A DNA stretch of 64,000 bases from Xiphias gladius (GCF_016859285.1 NC_053417.1:19905206-19969205), one strand, 5' to 3'; positions 51,422 to 61,021 are shown, numbered from the stretch's first letter. Numbers and translations are program-made. Notes: a model not told the origin generated them from the sequence alone.

Positions 51422-51917
51422 GTTGTCTTTATTGTGGGATAAGTTGTATTTGTTCTCTTACTAGCTAATTCAAAGTTGATTACTTTGCACGTTGGGAGAG
51501 TGATCATGAATTTTGTACTGTGATGAGGTACTGAGGTAAAAACTATCAGCTAAGAATAGCAGACACTCAATCCCTTAAAATGGATTATGTCTGCTTTGCA
51601 TTTGCCTGAATATGATCTATGATGTTGGTCTTGGATGAAGTTGTGTATTTGTAAGTGGTTCTCTCTAACATGTCTTGTAGAAAACATATTTTCTACATTA
51701 AAAATATTACGCAGAGGACTGTTTTTTTTATGAAAGGTTTTCTTTCAGATTCGGAAACTGGTTATGCGGTACTGTGTTTCAGGCTTAAAGCAAATCCATC
51801 GGCAACACTTGTTTACAGAAAGCATATGACAGAGTATATGATATGGTATAATAAGGTAGATATATGTTTGTCCAGGCTCTGCTATGACTCTGGATGTCAG
51901 TCTGAGTGATTGTTCAT

Positions 51918-51963
51918 ATGGCACTCCATGCAAAGACAAGAGGTGGAGCTCTGATGGAATACA
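51918..51963 (+). CDS. ptpdc1: ptpdc1 candidate first coding exon (residues 1-16)
   Basis: ATG at 51918 follows an in-frame TGA at 51903-51905 and opens 15 codons (MALHAKTRGGALMEY) plus one base before the strong donor GTAAGTAAG. Phase 1 fits the first acceptor of the next exon (start 52416), giving EYIRAPRAKY. A possible upstream acceptor ends at 51900. The choice rests on phase and donor strength only; the exon at 48660-48757 is the rival. Confidence 0.45.
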
Positions 51964-54900
51964 GTAAGTAAGACTGGTAAAGACAGATCGGTAAAATGTA
52001 TCAGTTAATGACTAAAGGTCAATTAGGTGGTCCGCTACAACCATGTATTTACATGTTTTTATTTCACAAAAATAGTGTTAAAATGCACTTCAATTGTGCC
52101 AGAAGAGTAGCTATTTTTACAGTAATGCCGTGATGACAGACTTGCAATGCCAGACATGGATTAGACACATCCAAGTGACCGCTCACCACTGATGGTCTTA
52201 GTTATTTAGGTGTTACAGAACAACCTACAGTTGATTGAGTTTTTGTGCTGCGCTACAGTTTCTGAGTATTGAGAAGCAACTCATCTAATAGCTTCAATTT
52301 ACATTTTGAGAATAAATTAAATACAATTAACGTCATCAATTATATTACTTACAGTTTTAGATTAAATTCTATTGGTGTAATATCAAATTTTTCTTTGCCC
52401 CCCTCATAATAACAGTCAGAGCTCCCAGGGCGAAGTACACAATATTAGGAGAAGCTATACGTTATGTCATCCCTGGACATATGCAATGCTCAATCGGCTG
52501 TGGAGGTCAAGACTGCAAGTATGACAACCCGAGTTATTGGAGTGATGACCAACAGGCTATAAAAGGCCTCTACTCCTCCTGGTACACCTGCCTTTTTTAC
52601 TTAAGTAGTTGGGATAGTACAATAAAACACAACAGTTTTCTCAAGTATCTTTCAGTCAAATGTTTTTCCATTTTTTTCTGAAGGCATGTTAGTTGGACAA
52701 AAAAATGCTACATATGCAAATACTATGCACGATACATCCCACTAACATTCTTGTCTATTATTTTAGGGTTACTGATCGTCTTCTGGCTATGTCCAGACCC
52801 TCAACAGAAATCATTGAGAAATATAATGTTATTGATCAATTCAGAAGGTATACACAACTTTGTTTCACGGAATCTCAGCAGCTTTCTGAATATGAACACC
52901 ATCTTTGGAGATGAGAATAATTAAATGTCCATGTCTCCCTTTTTGTATGTGTGTGTGTGCTTATGTCAAGGAATGGTATTAAAACAGTGATCAACCTACA
53001 GATACCTGGTGAACATGCCAACTGTGGAAACCCTCTGGAGCCAGAGAGTGGCTTCTCATACCGCCCAGAGGTCTTCATGGAAAACAACAGTAAGTGCTTT
53101 ATGCAATCATTCTTCATAAATCTGTAGTGTTAGACAAGTGTAACTGAAATCATCTTACTGTTACAGTTTATTTCTACAATTTTGGCTGGAGTGACTATGG
53201 AGTGGCCAATCTCACCACTGTGCTGGACATGGTGAAGGTCATGTCCTTCGCACTGCAGGAGGGAAGGATAGCAGTTCACTGTCACGCTGGTCTCGGCAGA
53301 ACAGGTACATTGAGAAGGAATGGTGTTTTATTTGCTTTTGACTATTCAGGACAGTCTGATATTTCAGTTGCACGATCTGAAATGCAACAAAGACTTTCTC
53401 TGTTCCTACCTCCAGGTGTGTTGTTAGCATGTTTCTTGGCCTATGCTACAAGGATGACTGCCAACCAGGCCATTTCATACGTACGTGCTAAACGCCCCGG
53501 TTCCATCCAGACCCGAGGTCAGCTGCGTTGTGTCAGACAGTTTGTCCTGTTCCTTGCCCCTTTGAGGAGTGTGTTTTCCTGTGCTGAGCCTCGATCCAAC
53601 CCGGTCACGCTGTCCCAGTACCTGAACCGCCAGAGACACATGCTGCATGGCTATGAGAGGAGGGAGCTAAGGCACCTACCGAAAATTGTCCAGCTAGTGT
53701 CAAGACTGCTGTTGGACATTGCAGAGAATCAACAGGTGATCCTGGAGGACATTCTCGAGGCCCCTGATATACATGACATAGAGATGACTCAAAGTTTCAT
53801 TGAGAGCATGGGTCCCGAATTGTATGCAAATGTGCCCCGCTTACCAGGTACACCCACCTTACCCAGACATTTCAACGAGCCACCCATCTTCTACCACCGC
53901 AAAAGTCTGAGCTACAGTGAGTCTGACTTGAGAAGATGGGGATCACAGCTCAGTCTCCTCACAAAACCTCTTGGATCCCTGTCCGAGAGTAATGTTAAAA
54001 TGTCCATTTCCTGTTCCGAGGCCAGTCTCCCTGAATGGAATAGTGACAAGTCTGACGTCTCACACGGCTCAACAGGCTCACTGTGGCAAATCAAGAATGT
54101 TGAAAATCAAAAAAATGTATCCATTCTGTTGAAGAAAGCGAAGCCGAAAACCATACAACGTAGTGAGTCCGTTGGGAACAATGAACCTACCAAAAAGGTT
54201 AGCATGTTGTCCAGATGGAAGGAAGAGCAGAGGGAAGAGTTAGCAATAAAAGGGAAGAAGTTTCAAGAGAAAGAGGAGGAGTCAGAGGTGCCATTCATCA
54301 CCCTGCAGTCAGAGTTGTCCCTGGATGCCAGGAGGTTATTAGCGGCACAGGCTCTGGCAGTGGACCTTTTTCTTGATGGGGAAGAAGAGCACAAGAGCAA
54401 AGTCTTAGCCTGGCAGGTATCTGACCCATACCACTACACCACTGGTATTGTAGGAAAGGAGACCATGCAAGTAGAAATGCATCAAAAGTTATGCAATGCT
54501 TGAATCTGTCCATCACAAAGACTAAAGTTATGCTAAAATGTCAGTTACATCAGCTGTTAGGTGTTCATGACAAAATACTCTTCACAACCACAACAAAGGC
54601 TTTATTGCATACATCCAAGTCCAGAAGGTGCAATCCACCCCTGACATGATATTATGAGTTTATAATTACCTTTCTTAATCACAAGTGAAGAACAACAACC
54701 CACCCCCTAACCCACATACAGATCCATACAGTGACTTGTACATGACATACAAATCTAAATTATTAAATGAAATTGTGATCTACCTTTGTTGGTAGAATTA
54801 AAAAAGACCCCCATGTCCATAATGATTTCTAACATGCTATAATGACATGAAAACTCAACACATAGCAGCTATAACAGACCAATGTGTCTGAATAAGTTGC

Positions 54901-55610
54901 CTCAGTCACATACAGGAAAACAGGGTCTAAAATGACTGCCCAAATGTGTGCAGGCAGAGCTGAACCAAGGCGGTGCGTGGGAAAGGCTGTATATGGAGCA
55001 GGATCCCTTCATACTCACTGGGCTCATGTGGTCATGGATGGAGCAGCTTAAAGAGCCAGTCATCTCCATTGAGGATGCCAAAGCCCTGAACCCCGACAAC
55101 ACTGATGCTCGTACTGTCCTCAACACGCTTGACCAGGTCAGAGGTTACTCGGTGCTGATTCAAATTTGAAACAACAGCAATGCCACAATGAATTGTCTGG
55201 GCAATAAACTTTTAATTTTTTTTAGCTTTACTGTCCTTGTCAACTCTTCCCAGGCTCCCAGAGAAACATTAACATGCTTACTAGATTGTATGGCTCATAT
55301 GCTGACGATACCAGAAGAGGTTGAAAATGCATTCCTGAATCGTACTATCAAGGCTTTCACCTGGGTAAGGAAAACAATACATATAATTATTTGCACTTTA
55401 TCTCAACAATTAAATTAATTTCCTCATCACTGGTTTTGTTTCGACAACTTAAGAATCTTGTTTGCCTTTGAACAGATGTCGATTAACTCAGAGGATGGGA
55501 GCAAAGTTTACAAGTCCATGACTCCAGTCCTAAGGTGTGTTCTTCAGGACATAAGACGTATGATCATCGAAGCAAATGAGAGGGCTATGTCTCCCTTCTC
55601 TTTAACATAG
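51918..55610 (+). CDS. ptpdc1: ptpdc1, protein tyrosine phosphatase domain containing 1
   Basis: PTPDC1 is a cysteine-dependent phosphatase of the CDC14-like/dual-specificity group; human knock-down work has tied it to centrosome and cilium behaviour. Eight core exons (52416-52581, 52767-52847, 52971-53089, 53167-53304, 53416-54416, 54954-55136, 55254-55364, 55476-55610) join in frame. With the first exon at 51918-51963 the protein has 659 residues; recalled human is about 754. Visible landmarks: YVIPGHMQCSIGCGG near the start, general-acid Asp147 in NFGWSDYG, and the P-loop HCHAGLGRTG (175-184) with Cys176 and Arg182. A long variable Ser-rich region lies near 260-480, and a conserved C-terminal part has GAWERLYMEQDPF and WSWMEQLKEPV. 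All catalytic residues are present. The shorter middle accounts for most of the length difference from human. The N-terminal exon is the uncertain part. Confidence 0.93.
52416..52581 (+). CDS. ptpdc1: ptpdc1 core exon (residues 16-71)
   Basis: AACAG acceptor; reads RAPRAKYTILGEAIRYVIPG, then CSIGCGGQDCKYDNP and AIKGLYSSW, close to human KYTKVGERLRHVIPGHM. A second AG four bases on (CAGTCAG) would start the exon at 52420 and change the phase it accepts. It ends within a Trp codon before GTACAC. Confidence 0.93.
52767..52847 (+). CDS. ptpdc1: ptpdc1 core exon (residues 71-98)
   Basis: TTTTAG acceptor; reads VTDRLLAMSRPSTEIIEKY and NVIDQFR, matching human VTDNILAMARPS. 81 bp; ends with AG of a split Arg codon before GTATAC. 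Confidence 0.93.
52971..53089 (+). CDS. ptpdc1: ptpdc1 core exon (residues 98-138)
   Basis: Reads NGIKTVINLQIPGEHANCGN and PESGFSYRPEVFMENN, matching human GIKTIINLQRPGEHASCGNP. The acceptor is the less usual AAG, preceded by a TG-repeat tract. Ends before GTAAGT. Confidence 0.93.
53167..53304 (+). CDS. ptpdc1: ptpdc1 catalytic exon (residues 138-184)
   Basis: Starts after TTACAG and encodes IYFYNFGWSDYGVANLTT, with general-acid Asp147, then the P-loop HCHAGLGRT with Cys176 and Arg182. It ends after one base of Gly184, so the next intron falls inside the signature loop. Confidence 0.95.
53416..54416 (+). CDS. ptpdc1: ptpdc1 large exon (residues 184-517)
   Basis: After CTCCAG it completes Gly184 and reads VLLACFLAYATRMTANQAI, VRAKRPGSIQTRGQL and RQRHMLHGYERR, all close to human. 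The phosphatase fold ends near residue 300. A variable Ser/Lys/Glu-rich stretch (RKSLSYSESDLRR; KGKKFQEKEEES) leads to the conserved TLQSELSLDARRLLAAQAL. Ends at LAWQ before GTATCT. Confidence 0.95.
54954..55136 (+). CDS. ptpdc1: ptpdc1 exon (residues 518-578)
   Basis: GTGCAG acceptor; AELNQGGAWERLYMEQDPF and MWSWMEQLKEPVISIED match the human C-terminal conserved region. 61 codons, phase 0; ends at NTLDQ before GTCAGA. Confidence 0.93.
55254..55364 (+). CDS. ptpdc1: ptpdc1 exon (residues 579-615)
   Basis: TTCCCAG acceptor; APRETLTCLLDCMAHMLTIP then VENAFLNRTIKAFTW, matching human VLHCIVNLQTIPVDVEEAF. 37 codons; ends before GTAAGG. Confidence 0.92.
55476..55610 (+). CDS. ptpdc1: ptpdc1 terminal exon (residues 616-659 and stop)
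   Basis: GAACAG acceptor; MSINSEDGSKVYKSMTPVLR to SPFSLT and TAG at 55608-55610. It corresponds to human NFDSENGPTVYNTLKK; the last residues diverge. Confidence 0.9.
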   Translation: MSINSEDGSKVYKSMTPVLRCVLQDIRRMIIEANERAMSPFSLT

Positions 55611-56120
55611 GAACTCCGTGTCATGTATACATGGTGCACTGAATTAACCTCCATGTAAAGGCATGAAAGAGAAAATGATGCTTTTGTGCCTTCTGACAAA
55701 ATTATTTAATATGTATTAACTACTTTGTCAATTTGGCTAAATATAAACGTTTCTGCTATGTAGTTTCTTGCCACTATTACATGACTAACTTGCCTCAGTA
55801 TTATTTAAGCTCAATAGTGAGTGGAGGCAACATACTGACAAACAGGTGACAAGAATATTTTTTGGATTATGTTATGCCTTAAACCTGGTCTCCTTCAACA
55901 CAGACATTCCTCAGCTCCAAAAGCATAGCTATAGAACAGTTTCTTAACAAGCATATTGTATCACACAGTCCATCAACGCCTTTCCCATAACATAGTGTTT
56001 CTAATCTGTATTATATGCTAAATTCTCCTTTTTGTAAACATAGACCTACCAAAGAACATCAAAATGTAAGCACACAGTATATGACGAACAGTTAATAATA
56101 AAAGCAAATGTTCCTCCTTC
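55611..56120 (+). other. ptpdc1: ptpdc1 3'UTR
   Basis: AT-rich non-coding sequence after the stop, running to a polyadenylation signal at 56097. No coding potential is visible. Confidence 0.65.
56097..56102 (+). terminator. ptpdc1: polyadenylation signal AATAAA, ptpdc1
   Basis: AATAAA within TTAATAATAAAAGC, followed about 25 bases on by the GT-rich GTGGGTTGTGTAAA. It is the last such signal before the opposing gene. Confidence 0.65.
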
Positions 56121-56156
56121 CAGTGGGTTGTGTAAACTGCATGCGGGCACTTTTTT

Positions 56157-56162
56157 TTTATT
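56157..56162 (-). terminator. fbxw12: polyadenylation signal AATAAA, fbxw12
   Basis: The plus strand reads TTTATT. In fbxw12 sense the hexamer starts only 15 bases after the TGA stop, implying a very short 3'UTR; it is embedded in an A-run. Confidence 0.55.
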
Positions 56163-56177
56163 GTGGGGCACTGATGC

Positions 56178-56277
56178 TCAGGAGGTGAAAAAATAAGCTT
56201 TTAAGACGTCTTTCCCATTTTTCCCTTCAACTGAGGCCACAATGCTGGTGTAGTCACAGGCGACGTGAGTGAAGCCT
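56178..56277 (-). CDS. fbxw12: fbxw12 terminal exon 10 (residues 442-474 and stop)
   Basis: TCTAG acceptor; GFTHVACDYTSIVASVEG to AYFFTS and TGA at 56178-56180. Resembles human SVMCDNASIVLRVRK, which confirms the last exon. Confidence 0.86.
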
Positions 56278-59200
56278 CTAGAACACAGGGCACACAGCAT
56301 AATGTAACAAGATTAGTGAGGGAATTATGACGGGAACGGGTTGTGCATATATCAGGTGATATTCATGTCATATCAAATTCAGAGAAAATACCTGTATTCA
56401 GGCTGTTAGTAATGAAATGCATTACGAGTAGACTATTGACACTAACTTGGCTGCTGTTGATATGGCAGACAGATACCAAAACGTCCCAGCATACAGTACC
56501 TGGACATTGAGTGAGAGCCTCCCAGTAAGTGGTATTTGCTCTCTAGAGTCAACCCACGGTCTCTGTCATTTTTCCACATCAGTACTCGTAAGGAGAGGTC
56601 CTGAGATGCTGTCACCACACGAAAGCTGTCCTGTCCGTGTGAGGACACACACAAAAAACTCTGGTCCTTTTCAGACACTTATACTTGACTCTTTTCACAC
56701 AGAGGATATACTGTACTGTATAAAACAGAGAATTTCAACAGGCAAAGGGATGTTACTTTGAAATCCAAATGAGAAAAACAGCTTACCAAACTTATAGAAG
56801 AGATAGGCATAGTATGCTCTTCAAAGCTAGCCAGCAGGTTTCCTTTCAGAGAGTAGACGTGTAGCACCTGGTCAGCTGCCAGCACTAAGCAGTTGCTGTC
56901 TTTGGCCTTTAGATGGATGTTTGAGGGCCTGGTGTTCAGTGTCAAGGGAAAGGACTCCACCTGCTGAACTAATATGAGAAGAGATTCAAATTTATACCAG
57001 CACAAGCCATCCTTTGAAAGAAAAATCCATATTTTAAACCCCCCAACTGTATTCCAGGATTTATTTTGTGATGATGCCTTGTCATTCACAATTTTGAGGT
57101 ACCCCCAGTTTCACTCAGTCAACTTAACTTACATCTAATTAAATTTCTTACATTTCCCAGAATGACCTGACAGAAAACAGGTGTGAACTTGGTTGCATTC
57201 ATTGTGAGTTAATCACATATGTCAAAATAGCAATAACTACAGTTGGTGTGACAGGTTTTTCCAGATGAGAAAACTCTTACCACTTACTTAATAAGCTTCT
57301 TTTCTGTTTTTTGATGAACTTTCCCAAGTGTCTGTTGAACATCACTCTTGGATATTGAGTCAAGCAACAAGGCATTGCTCTCTAATTTTGATGAGCTGAC
57401 ACTAAAACTGATATTCAAAATAGGTGAACATTTTTTTTTTTTATTCAAGTCTATTGTAGATAGATTTCAGCTGTACTACAAATTTCTTGAGCTGATGGCA
57501 TGTCAGTTATTCACCAGTATAAGCAAACAAATAGACAAAACAAATAGATCAAATTCAGCAGTTTCTGTACCAGCAGCTGTTCTCAACAGTACACAGTTCA
57601 CAACACGGCGGTTAAAGGGGGATTTTCCTAGAATGATTCACCAACTGACTGCTATTTTCCAACGGCTATTATGAAATTCAGTGTCAGAATTAAAGCAAAT
57701 TACTACTCAATCTGCACATATCTCTGTCCTCACCCTGGATCTCTGACTTGTACTTAGTCTTTTTAATGCTGACATTGAAGACAGTGAGGGCTTTGTTGTT
57801 GGAGCGCTCATTGTGGTGGATGATGGCCAGTCTGGCAGGCTGGGTGGGTATGAAGACAGCAGCCTGGCACCCAGTGACTGGCAGAGACTGGCACTGAGGA
57901 TCTTCGCCCTCAGACGGAGAGGTCAAACTCTCGGTGTAAATCACCTGGCAACAAAACCAAACAAAAGGAATATACAAAATGTCTATTGATGTTTCATTGT
58001 ACTTATCTATGAACAACTATTTTCCCACTGTGTCATTTGGACAGAAGTTATGTGGTAAAAGAAAACACACAAGAACAGACTAGGGCAGGAAAAACAAACA
58101 TAAAGTCAGGCTGTCAAAGACAGAGAGAAATACCTTTGGACTTAAATCATCATTGTCCTTGGTTCCAGCTGTGATCCATTTTTTGCTGGGTGAAACCAGG
58201 AGTATGTTGACTTTAAAGGTGTCACACACCATCATGATGGACTTTTTAGTCAAAGCTGAATCAGCTAGTGTACACACAGATCCCTGACTGGTTCCAACCT
58301 TAAAGAAAATATAATGAGCAGAGTGTGTTACTTTCCCAGAAAACAAAACACAACCAAAAACTTTTATATTACTTTAGGGTTTACACAAAAGGAGATCCCG
58401 AGGTTACTTACAGTGAGAAACCAATTGTTGTTGATATTGTACTGGAGTAATGTGCAGTGTGGAGATGCAGTTGAAAACGAGGCCACCTCCTGGCCAGTCT
58501 GGCCCTGCCACGTCTTAATGAGGCCCGTGGAGTCTGCTGTGATCACAACGTCACGCTGTTCATCACTTACAATCTCTGTCAAAGGACTCTGCACAGGACT
58601 GCGCCACAGAGGTTCACCCTGAGAGCGTTAAAAACAAAACAAAAAACGCCACATCAGGTAAATGCCATGATGAGGAGCGTTTATTGCAGTGGCCTGCGGC
58701 TCTCAGCCGAGCCGGGGGGACTACTGGAAAAAGTCTGTTTCAATGGTGTTTAGATGGAATTAAACCTGCGTGCATGTGGCATGATTGCAATACATATCAC
58801 AGGTTTAGTGCAGATAAAAGGCGTGAATGCAGCATGATGTCAGCATTCAAACACCTTCACTCCAGGCTTTGATTTGGACTGATAAGAACTGACAGCATGT
58901 GACACTTAATGTTGAGCTTTAAATGTTTTCTGAGGCAGTTAATTTGGTATTTGCTCTGTACGAAAGTCTTAAGTCCACCTTAAGTAGGATGAAAAAACAA
59001 ATTTCAACATCTACATACATCATTGCACACCCAATTCATTTTAAGTAGATAACCAATCTTTAACCAAAGTCTGACACCAAACAAGAAAGCACTTTGCACT
59101 GCTAGAAATACTTTTAACATGACTACTAAGCATGCATGACGATGCTGCTGAAGGAGTTGCACTGACATTTTGGACGTCCCATGCTCGAACTGTACCATCA

Positions 59201-59941
59201 GTAGAGGCGCTGCAGACTGTGGCGCTGCTGTTCCAGAGGTCAGGACGCACGGCTGAAATCCCCCGCAGGTACACCAACCCCACCACCCTGCCTGATGGAC
59301 AATGCACATGTCAAGATGTAAAGACGGGATGAGAAACACGATGGAGTCATGCAAAAGGGGGATTCCGGGGTGTGAGAGAGAGCCGAGACAGCCGAGAGAC
59401 GGCGGACCTGCGTGTCCTCGGAGGCTTTTGCAGGTGTAACCTCCGGACCGCCCTTTCGTCATCTTCATCTCTAAGTGGAGACGTCGCAGGAAGTAGCTCT
59501 TCCATGAGTGATTCCCGTGTTCTTTCCCCAGCACGGCGACATTACAGAAACTCCAGCGCTGCAGAGACAGCCGCCTGAGGGGACCACAAAAAAAAATCGT
59601 TGTTTACACGCTGCTCCATCCACCGATGACAACAGATATTTTGAGCCGCACTCGCACCGGCCAGCCTACTCTGCGTAGCCTACCGACGCTGGAACAGACA
59701 GCTCACCTCCATAACCAAGGAGTGTCTGCGGCTTCGCGCCAATCCTGAAAAGTTATATTTTTGATCAGACACTTTTGTGAAGTCTTTTATAATTAGAAAC
59801 AGACTTTCTCTTAGTTACTTCCGCAAGTTGGACACCCCTTACCTTGCACACATTTGAGGCAGTGACTAAATCTTCCTCGCTTAAGAATGTGAAAATATGA
59901 ATGAGGCAATCGCCGATCAAGTGCGGGTGACCGGGGTCCAT
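56178..59941 (-). CDS. fbxw12: fbxw12-like F-box and WD-repeat protein (10 exons)
   Basis: F-box/WD40 proteins recruit substrates to SCF (SKP1-CUL1) ubiquitin ligases; FBXW12 substrates are poorly known. Ten GT-AG exons join in frame to 1425 nt, 474 residues; human FBXW12 is recalled as about 464. Exons are 59843-59941, 59707-59744, 59408-59574, 59167-59291, 58412-58618, 58134-58298, 57734-57944, 56787-56968, 56500-56630 and 56178-56277. The F-box covers about residues 7-52 (LIGDCLIHIFTFLSEEDL, VCKDWREAADTPWLWRRL). A WD-type propeller follows, with RGHAGRVVGLVYL and STDGTVRAWDV as the clearest blade. The part from residue 144 on follows human FBXW12 motif by motif, for example SLKGNLLASFEEH against human SITGFLLQRFEDH. 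Overall identity to human looks modest, so the symbol is likely rather than certain. The start at 59941 places the F-box near the N-terminus, as in the family. Confidence 0.85.
56500..56630 (-). CDS. fbxw12: fbxw12 exon 9 (residues 399-442)
   Basis: GACAG acceptor; DSFRVVTASQDLSLRVLMWK to GGSHSMS. Equivalent to human YVLTTSENSVHVYMWEE. Ends with two bases of Arg before GTACTG. Confidence 0.88.
56787..56968 (-). CDS. fbxw12: fbxw12 exon 8 (residues 338-398)
   Basis: ATTAG acceptor; QQVESFPLTLNTRPSNIHL, NCLVLAADQVLHVYSLKGN and FEEHTMPISSISL, matching the human GPYLLLFSITGFLLQRFEDH block. Ends before GTAAGC. Confidence 0.88.
56969..57733 (-). other. fbxw12: fbxw12 intron 7 (765 bp)
   Basis: The longest intron of the gene. 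AT-rich, with a T-run near 57431-57441. The open frames here have no splice support. Confidence 0.8.
57734..57944 (-). CDS. fbxw12: fbxw12 exon 7 (residues 268-338)
   Basis: GCCAG acceptor; VIYTESLTSPSEGEDPQC, then GCQAAVFIPTQPARLAIIHH and ALTVFNVSIKKTKYKSEI. Ends one base into Val338 before GTGAGG. Confidence 0.87.
58134..58298 (-). CDS. fbxw12: fbxw12 exon 6 (residues 213-267)
   Basis: TTAAG acceptor; VGTSQGSVCTLADSAL and VNILLVSPSKKWITAGT, like human VGDAAGDIYTFTLPGL and LLHCSPDKKWVFACGT. Ends before GTATTT. Confidence 0.88.
58412..58618 (-). CDS. fbxw12: fbxw12 exon 5 (residues 144-212)
   Basis: CTCAG acceptor; GEPLWRSPVQSPLTEIVSD and VVITADSTGLIKTWQGQTG, aligning with human WSSPVQEF and TIKVWNCQ. 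69 codons, ends FLT before GTAAGT. Confidence 0.88.
58619..59166 (-). other. fbxw12: fbxw12 intron 4 (548 bp)
   Basis: AT-rich intron with no repeat or additional exon visible. Confidence 0.8.
59167..59291 (-). CDS. fbxw12: fbxw12 exon 4 (residues 102-143, WD blade)
   Basis: ATCAG acceptor; RVVGLVYLRG then NSSATVCSASTDGTVRAWDV, a standard WD-repeat end. The exon closes at VQN before GTCAGT. Confidence 0.88.
59408..59574 (-). CDS. fbxw12: fbxw12 exon 3 (residues 46-102)
   Basis: CCTCAG acceptor; RLSLQRWSFCNVAVLG, GNHSWKSYFLRRLHLE and CKSLRGHAG. Matches human SLQRW and GTHTWKQFFLHQRR. Ends before GTCCGC. Confidence 0.88.
59707..59744 (-). CDS. fbxw12: fbxw12 exon 2 (residues 34-46)
   Basis: A 38-bp exon between TTTCAG and GTGAGC encoding DWREAADTPWLW and two bases of Arg. 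It completes the F-box with its conserved WxxAADxPWLW pattern, which supports this tiny exon. Confidence 0.88.
59843..59941 (-). CDS. fbxw12: fbxw12 exon 1 (residues 1-33, F-box)
   Basis: MDPGHPHLIGDCLIHIF to SNVCK, then GTAAGG. The leading half of the F-box, with the usual leucine and isoleucine spacing. The frame continues open upstream of the Met. Confidence 0.88.
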
Positions 59942-60592
59942 ACGGGCGTCAATAATCTTCCCCCCCCCCGCCAATAATATTCCCGCAGTTTCCCCGGGTA
60001 CACGGCAGTGCCGAACTTTGCGCAAGATACGGGAAGAACGGAGGGACAAAGGGGTTGGTTTGCATAGCTCAATGCCTGCGAAGCCCCAGTTGCTCCACCA
60101 GATGTCGCCATAACAAAAGGCAGGTGACCCAGAGGGAGATCCAGGATAGAGGCGGCGCAACAGGTAGCGCGCACCAGACGCATTACAAGACTGAGAAGTG
60201 GAGGAGTTCTTCTTTTGGATATATATAAAAAAACTAAAGGACATAAATACATGTTCTAAATTTCATAATACTGTGATTTAATCACATGTTACGGGGAGAG
60301 TGGAGAGTGGAAATAATGGGGAATAATTCATTCAAATTGAAAAAAAGTGCATATAACTTATATTGGTTTGATATTATTTCTGCTTTTTCTTTTTCTTTCT
60401 TTTTTTTTGGTGGAGATTTCTTTTTAGCAAGTGTGGAAAAATATAGATAATTCTAGTGAAGCAGACCCAGCAGCTAACATCTGCGTTGGGTAAACGCACG
60501 CTTACCGTGTGTAACATTAAACGGAGCCCTGACCCACTTCATAACCAAAGAAATAGCCATCCCACCCAGACAAGGTGAATTCACAGCAGAGG

Positions 60593-60630
<38 letters not shown>

Positions 60631-61021
60631 GAGATTCAGCCCTGGCGGGATTCTTCAGCAGGGCCCCATGTCTCCTGTGAACACGCCCCAGATAGATGAG
60701 CCAGATATATAGCCAAGACCTGCGGGTTGCAGGGAACTGTGAGAAAGAGATAATCGCACTTGCTCACCCCACGGGCTACCTGTGACACCCTCGCAATGAC
60801 AAGAGGGCCCAGTGAAAGGGGGCCAAGTAAAGGGAGTCCGGATGATACCCTAGCCGGCAACTTGTAGACGTTCCCGAGGTGTGCTAGCTTTTTGATGCCC
60901 TTCGTCATTTTGGAGTTCCGTTGGAGTTACCTGGGCCGTGATCGATCGGAGAATAAAGCCTTACTCATAAGTTACTCATCAGCTCTACAAATCGTTGCAT
61001 GAGACTGAGAGCGGGGCCGCA
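59942..61021. promoter_or_regulatory. shared upstream interval of fbxw12 and wnt7a (1.1 kb)
   Basis: The two genes point away from each other across this interval. The fbxw12 side (to about 60200) is GC-rich with many CG pairs. The middle is AT-rich (60245-60480). The wnt7a side has a TG array (60595-60629) and a GATATATAG element near 60703. Promoter elements were not individually resolved. Confidence 0.5.
60595..60629 (+). repeat. (TG)n microsatellite upstream of wnt7a
   Basis: About 17 TG units roughly 400 bp before the wnt7a start. Confidence 0.95.

Larger units (their letters stand above)
48758..51917 (+). other. region between the CpG segment and ptpdc1
   Basis: AT-rich sequence, probably the first intron of ptpdc1 if the upstream start is used. 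It holds a strong-looking acceptor (T-rich tract and CAG ending at 49989), a hairpin at 50006-50041, an exon-like stretch at 51252-51375 and an (AATTT)n run at 51398-51421. No other gene is supported. Confidence 0.6.

Noticed and set aside
53202-54503. A single 433-residue open frame as one ptpdc1 exon
   Set aside because: It runs through the 111-bp intron at 53305-53415 and past the donor after 54416. Human alignment needs HCHAGLGRTG followed directly by VLLACF, and WQ followed by the 54954 exon.
59004-59534. 176-residue minus frame as one fbxw12 exon
   Set aside because: It joins exon 3 with intron and out-of-frame sequence of exon 4; the GTCCGC donor and ATCAG acceptor give the WD-repeat reading instead.
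60636-60908. 90-residue minus frame upstream of wnt7a
   Set aside because: It lies in the wnt7a upstream region with no conserved domain and no splice partner; likely chance in GC-richer DNA.
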